DNA from: QYOJ01 sp964449285
Lineage (GTDB): Bacteria > Bacteroidota > Bacteroidia > Bacteroidales > FEN-979
Assembly (NCBI GenBank): GCA_964449285.1
Contig: CAYUZX010000006.1
Coordinates: forward strand, 1 to 64,000
DNA length: 64,000 bases
Direction: 5' to 3'
The translations under genes were made by a program, and so were the position numbers. Under the pieces are notes generated by a model, which saw nothing but the letters and a program-made list of their open reading frames with translations, made no database searches and was not told where the DNA came from. Below are positions 60,593 through 64,000 of the stretch, piece after piece (within the stretch, counting starts at the first letter, position 1; each line of letters starts with the position of its first letter).

Positions 60593-60660
60593 ATGATAGT
60601 CGTTCTCAGTTAGCAGGATGGAATCCTCATCATCCGGCATCCTGCATCCAGGTCCCTGCC
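60593..60660. repeat. CATCCGGCATCCTGCATCC repeat at the gmk 3' end
   Basis: CATCCGG/CATCCTG/CATCCAG heptamers at about 60635-60655 overlap the gmk stop codon (60632-60630) and encode its last residues (WMQDAG). Confidence 0.65.
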
Positions 60661-61199
60661 AGTTCCCCGGCTTCTTTAATAGCTCTTGCCAGGACGTCGT
60701 TTACTACGATTCGGTCAAACCGGGAGGCATAGGTCATCTCCAGTTCCGCTTTGGCAATGCGTTTTTTCAGACTCTCTTCGCTGTCGGAACTCCGTTTCCG
60801 GAGCCGCTCTTCCAGGATATGAATTGATGGTGGCTGGATGAAGATTGCCAGCGCTGCTTCGCCGAAATGTTTTTTAAGGTTGACGCCACCTACCACATCT
60901 ACATCGAACACAGGGACCTTCCCCGCTGCCCAGATCAGTTCCAGCTCAGACTTCAGGGTTCCGTAATAGCTGCCGGGATAGACCTCCTCCCACTCCACAA
61001 ATTCATTCCGTTCAATCCTGCTTTTGAAATCATCCAACGAGATAAAATGGTAATCCTTTCCATCAATCTCGCTGCCCCGTATTGGACGGCTGCATGCCGA
61101 TACCGAGAACTCCAGTCCGGGAATCTGCTTCAGAAGATGCTGTACGATCGTCGATTTTCCGGCGCCGGAGGGGGCTGATATGATGATGGCGCGAGTCAT
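60630..61199 (-). CDS. gmk: guanylate kinase
   Basis: Phosphorylates GMP to GDP. 189 residues: P-loop IISAPSGAGKSTIV, FSVSACSRPIRGSEIDGKDYHFIS (GMP-binding), EWEEVYPGSYYGTLKSELE, VFDVDVVGGVNLKKHFG and the lid RLRKRSSDSEESLKKRI. The conserved part ends near AGELAGTW; the last residues come from the CATCCGG-type repeat. Overlaps yicC by 4 nt, a pairing widespread in bacteria. Confidence 0.95.
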   Translation of the reverse strand: MTRAIIISAPSGAGKSTIVQHLLKQIPGLEFSVSACSRPIRGSEIDGKDYHFISLDDFKSRIERNEFVEWEEVYPGSYYGTLKSELELIWAAGKVPVFDVDVVGGVNLKKHFGEAALAIFIQPPSIHILEERLRKRSSDSEESLKKRIAKAELEMTYASRFDRIVVNDVLARAIKEAGELAGTWMQDAG

Positions 61200-62077
61200 A
61201 AAATATTTAATAGTTGTTCTTTTATTTTCTCCAGTTCGTCCTTCATCTGCACCACAATCTGCTGGATGCCGGCGTGTGAGGCTTTGGAGCCAAGAGTATT
61301 GATCTCACGGCCCATCTCCTGGCAGATGAATCCCAGCTTTTTCCCCTGCGACTCGGTCTCGTTTAGCGTCTCCAGGAAGTAATCGCAATGTTTTCGGAGC
61401 CTCACCTTCTCTTCTGTGAAGTCCATCTTCTCGAGGTAGTAGATCAACTCCTGCTCAAACCGGTTTGAATCGGCCTGGGCTGCACCGTTATTCGCCAGAA
61501 ACTGATCCAGCGCTTTCTGGAGGTTGTTGCGGACCATCTCTTTGCGCTCTCCATCCAGTGGTTCAATAGCGGTCAGCAGATTAACGATGCTCTCCACTCG
61601 CTTCACCATGTCGTCCTGAAGCACATTGCCCTCTAGCTCCCGAAAGCGCTCCACCGCTACCAGGGCTTCTTCCAGCTCTGAGCGAATGATTTCCCACTGC
61701 TGGGGGTCGATCTCTTCGCGGTCCGACTGAAGGATGTCGGGCATCCGCATCACAAGGGGAAGTAACCCCTCCGGATTCTCTTCACTGAAATCCAGCTGGA
61801 GCTCTTTCAATGCTTCGTAGTAACGATGTGCCAGTGCTTTGTTCAGCGTATAACTGAGTTTATCGCCCGTAGACTCAACAGAAATAAAAAGGTCAATTTT
61901 TCCGCGCTGAAGGGAGGAGAGGCGGGTACGGATTTCCAACTCCTTCTCGCGGAACCACAAGGGAATCTTTACATTCATGTCGATCCCTTTGCTGTTCAGC
62001 GCCTTGATCTCAATAGTAATTTGTTTCCCGGGGAGCTCCGCTACCGCTTTGCCGTATCCGGTCATCGATTTGATCAT
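61196..62077 (-). CDS. yicC: YicC family endoribonuclease/stress protein
   Basis: 293 residues: MIKSMTGYGKAVAELPGKQITIEIKALNSKGIDMNVKIP in consecutive parts is the family N-terminal domain. The C-terminal DUF1732 domain ends CQEMGREINTLGSKASHAGIQQIVVQMKDELEKIKEQLLNI in consecutive parts. E. coli YicC has been described as an endoribonuclease; that role here is inferred. A good promoter (TTTA-N19-TAGCTTTG) precedes it, so yicC-gmk-nadD is probably one unit. Confidence 0.93.
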   Translation of the reverse strand: MIKSMTGYGKAVAELPGKQITIEIKALNSKGIDMNVKIPLWFREKELEIRTRLSSLQRGKIDLFISVESTGDKLSYTLNKALAHRYYEALKELQLDFSEENPEGLLPLVMRMPDILQSDREEIDPQQWEIIRSELEEALVAVERFRELEGNVLQDDMVKRVESIVNLLTAIEPLDGERKEMVRNNLQKALDQFLANNGAAQADSNRFEQELIYYLEKMDFTEEKVRLRKHCDYFLETLNETESQGKKLGFICQEMGREINTLGSKASHAGIQQIVVQMKDELEKIKEQLLNIL

Positions 62078-62093
62078 ACCAGCCTATTTCAGG

Positions 62094-62124
62094 CAAAGCT
62101 ACAAAAAATCGTTGCTTCGGTAAA
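62094..62124 (-). promoter_or_regulatory. promoter of yicC-gmk-nadD
   Basis: Minus strand TTTA (62124-62121), 19 nt, TAGCTTTG (62101-62094). The -7 box is exact, the -33 box has one mismatch. The ATG lies 17 nt beyond the -7 box. Confidence 0.6.
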
Positions 62125-62128
62125 GCTG

Positions 62129-62159
62129 TTGCAGGGATTGAACTATTTTTATAATTTTG
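62129..62159 (+). promoter_or_regulatory. promoter of the phospholipase D-family gene
   Basis: TTG (62129-62131), 20 nt, TAATTTTG (62152-62159). Exact -7 box; GTTG instead of TTTG at -33. It starts 5 nt beyond the yicC -33 box, so the two divergent promoters sit back to back. Confidence 0.6.
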
Positions 62160-62199
62160 GTTAGTCGTTGAATTTGAGAAATTTACCCGTTTAGCCGTG

Positions 62200-63264
62200 A
62201 TGAAGTACTTGGTGATTGATGATGCTTTGAAGCTTTATAATCTGATGCTCAATGATATAGAGAAAGCTTCGTCTTATATCTACCTGGAGACATACAAGTT
62301 TTCCAACGATCACATGGGAATCAAATTCAAGGATGCCCTCACGCAGAAAGCGAGGAAGGGGGTTATTGTGAAGATACTGATCGACTCCTGGGGGCGGGGG
62401 CCGGTTTCAGAGACCTTTTTTACCGAACTGATCGAGCTGGGTGGGGAGGTGAAGTTTTTTGAAAAGATCAAGATCAGTTCCGACCTGTTCACCCGAGGGC
62501 ATCGCCGCGATCACAGGAAGATCCTGGTGATCGACGATGAGATTTCATACATCGGCTCGGCCAATATCACCGGATACAACCTTAACTGGAGGGAGCTGGT
62601 GCTCCGTTTCAAAGGGGAGATCACCCCCACCTTCAGAAAAATTTTCGAGCAGAACTTTGAAGCCTTCAATCCTTATTATATCAAGGATAAGATGAGCTAC
62701 AGCCGGACGATGAAGTTTGAGGATTACGAGATTGTCAGGGATGTCCCTTCCATTCCGCTTCAGCGCCTTAAGAAAAAATATACACAACTAATCCGCAGTG
62801 CCAAGAGTTGTGTGCTGATTGAGACCCCCTATTTCCTTCCCGGATTTTTATTACGGAAAGCCCTGATGGATGCAGGCAAGCGTGGGGTGAACGTGCGGGT
62901 GATCATGCCCAGGCATTCCGATGTGCGGATGGTAGACATCCTCCGGAACAAATACTTTGGGATGATGCACAAGAGTAACGTTGAGCTCCTCTTCTACACC
63001 CCGCACAACCTGCACGCCAAGCTGATGATCATTGACCAGAAGGTTTTCTCCATCTCCTCGGCCAACTTTGATTACAGGAGCTTCCGCTATCAGTACGAAA
63101 TTGCGCTGATAGGCCATGAGCCGGAAATCCTGAAACAGCTGGATGCCCATGTAAAGGAGACACTCCGTAATTCAGAAGCGTTTGATTACCTCCGCTGGAT
63201 GAACCGCCCCAAAATCGAGAAGATTTTTGAATACATCTTTCTACCGTTTCGACATCTTTTTTGA
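62200..63264 (+). CDS. phospholipase D-family (cardiolipin synthase-like) protein
   Basis: 354 residues from ATG 62200 (a GTG one codon earlier is possible). Two HKD motifs define the family: HRKILVID within RDHRKILVIDDEISYIGSANIT, and HAKLMIID within NLHAKLMIIDQKVFSISSANFDYRS. Both have the HxKxxxxD and following S/N-rich signature. No N-terminal membrane helices as in classical Cls, so a soluble or peripheral cardiolipin synthase or transphosphatidylase. The last 79 nt overlap the convergent EamA gene. Confidence 0.9.
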   Translation: MKYLVIDDALKLYNLMLNDIEKASSYIYLETYKFSNDHMGIKFKDALTQKARKGVIVKILIDSWGRGPVSETFFTELIELGGEVKFFEKIKISSDLFTRGHRRDHRKILVIDDEISYIGSANITGYNLNWRELVLRFKGEITPTFRKIFEQNFEAFNPYYIKDKMSYSRTMKFEDYEIVRDVPSIPLQRLKKKYTQLIRSAKSCVLIETPYFLPGFLLRKALMDAGKRGVNVRVIMPRHSDVRMVDILRNKYFGMMHKSNVELLFYTPHNLHAKLMIIDQKVFSISSANFDYRSFRYQYEIALIGHEPEILKQLDAHVKETLRNSEAFDYLRWMNRPKIEKIFEYIFLPFRHLF

Positions 63265-64000
63265 CCCCCCGGATCCTCCTTCCGACTTGTCACCATGTAT
63301 ACCCCTGTAAAGATCAGCATCGCAGCAAGCACTTTCGGCAGGGTGATTCGCTCCATCCCTATTGAGACCGATGAAACTGCTGCAAGCACGGGTTGCAGGT
63401 ACGTGTAGTAGCTTACCGCTGTGGGCGTGAGGATGTTGAGGGAGAAGTTGATCATCAGGTAGACCAGAAAGGTAGTAAGCACAATGATGTAAAAAAGGGC
63501 GCTCCATGCGTACCAGTCGAAATTGGCAAATGAGATGGAGAGCATCGACCGGGCCGACAGTGGGATAACGAAGATGAACCCGAAAAAGGAGACCCATTTC
63601 AGGATGGTAACAGTATGGTACTTCACAAGGAGAGGCTTGAGGAGCACCAGGTAAAGTGAGTAACAAACCATATTCATCAGGACCAGCACATTGCCAAGAG
63701 CTGTTTGTCCGCCAAACTGTAGGTGTCTGCCCCACAGGATCAGGATCAGCGCACCCGACATCCCCAGCAGGATACCCCCTGTTTTGCGGAAGGTCACCTT
63801 TTCGCGGATGATGATGCTGGCGAGGATCAGTACCATGATGGGATTGGTGACATGGATGATGGAGGCATCAACAGGGGTGGTGAGATTCAGTCCGGCATAA
63901 AAAAGGGTGATGTTGAGTGTAAATCCCACCAATCCGCAAAGAGCCAGCATCAGCAGGTCGCGGCGCTCCACCTTCTCGCGGATGAAGAGCCGCTGAAACA
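63186..64000 (-). CDS. EamA/DMT-family transporter, 5' end outside window
   Basis: The frame stays open to the window end (upstream RLFIREK precedes VERRDLLML), so the N-terminus lies beyond 64000. Visible are eight or so membrane helices in the usual duplicated EamA layout, with second-repeat features ALFYIIVLTTFLVYLMINF and SYYTYLQPVLAAVSSV. It probably exports a metabolite; substrate unknown. A basic soluble tail of about 35 residues (SRKEDPGGQKRCRNGRKMYS onward) extends past the last helix. This tail is encoded opposite the end of the PLD-family gene. Confidence 0.88.
   Translation of the reverse strand, partial: FQRLFIREKVERRDLLMLALCGLVGFTLNITLFYAGLNLTTPVDASIIHVTNPIMVLILASIIIREKVTFRKTGGILLGMSGALILILWGRHLQFGGQTALGNVLVLMNMVCYSLYLVLLKPLLVKYHTVTILKWVSFFGFIFVIPLSARSMLSISFANFDWYAWSALFYIIVLTTFLVYLMINFSLNILTPTAVSYYTYLQPVLAAVSSVSIGMERITLPKVLAAMLIFTGVYMVTSRKEDPGGQKRCRNGRKMYSKIFSILGRFIQRR

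Overview
The window is a 64 kb piece of a Bacteroidota chromosome, most like the Bacteroidales/Lentimicrobium-type lineages. The evidence is type IX secretion sorting domains (Por/gliding type) on surface proteins, gldD and gldH, a fused murF-alr gene, the holB-ricT-gldH-pbp1A and sdhC-A-B clusters, and promoters of the Bacteroides form TTTG-N19/20-TAnnTTTG. It looks like a metagenome or draft scaffold. Two runs of exactly 100 N (7856-7955 and 15859-15958) are scaffold joins, and the first is an unmerged 55-bp contig overlap, not a real gap.

Layout. 1-9.1 kb is housekeeping: ssb (cut by the window edge), gldD, corA, a bifunctional DAHP synthase/chorismate mutase, asnS, recJ, pfkA and a coiled-coil envelope protein. 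9.4-14.6 kb is a three-gene operon of secreted proteins: a frameshifted tail-fibre-like adhesin, a GH5-type hydrolase and a beta-propeller protein, the last two with T9SS sorting domains. 14.7-21.1 kb holds a C69 dipeptidase broken by the second N gap, two outer-membrane beta-barrel proteins, waaA, a DUF4136-like lipoprotein and mqnC (futalosine menaquinone pathway). 21.2-26.4 kb holds pepA, pdxA and murF-alr.

26.4-47.9 kb is the most unusual part, a cell-surface polymer locus. It encodes two GT2 glycosyltransferases, three GT-C (ArnT/PMT-like) membrane proteins in tandem, three AlgX/AlgJ-like SGNH proteins, an AlgI-like MBOAT acyltransferase, a membrane-anchored protein with FG-GAP-like blades, a GH16-type lipoprotein and two LtaS-like phosphotransferases. 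Six of these otherwise unrelated proteins appear to share one extracytoplasmic beta-sandwich module ending in a YxWN...DDLxV-like signature. I infer that glycans are assembled outside the inner membrane and then O-acylated and phospho-substituted, with the shared module holding the enzymes on a common substrate.

47.9-64 kb returns to core genes: a saccharopine-dehydrogenase-like protein, pbp1A, gldH, ricT, holB, sdhBAC, pepP, an alpha/beta hydrolase, nadD, gmk, yicC, a phospholipase D-family protein and an EamA transporter cut by the window end.

A second window-wide signal is a set of short tandem repeats (7-, 8- and 9-mers, each with its own motif) and small GC-rich hairpins. They lie between genes and also, in frame, inside murF-alr (twice), waaA, a GT2 gene, a GT-C gene and nadD, and they supply the 3' ends of mqnC and gmk. 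No tRNA, rRNA, CRISPR array, insertion sequence or riboswitch was recognised.
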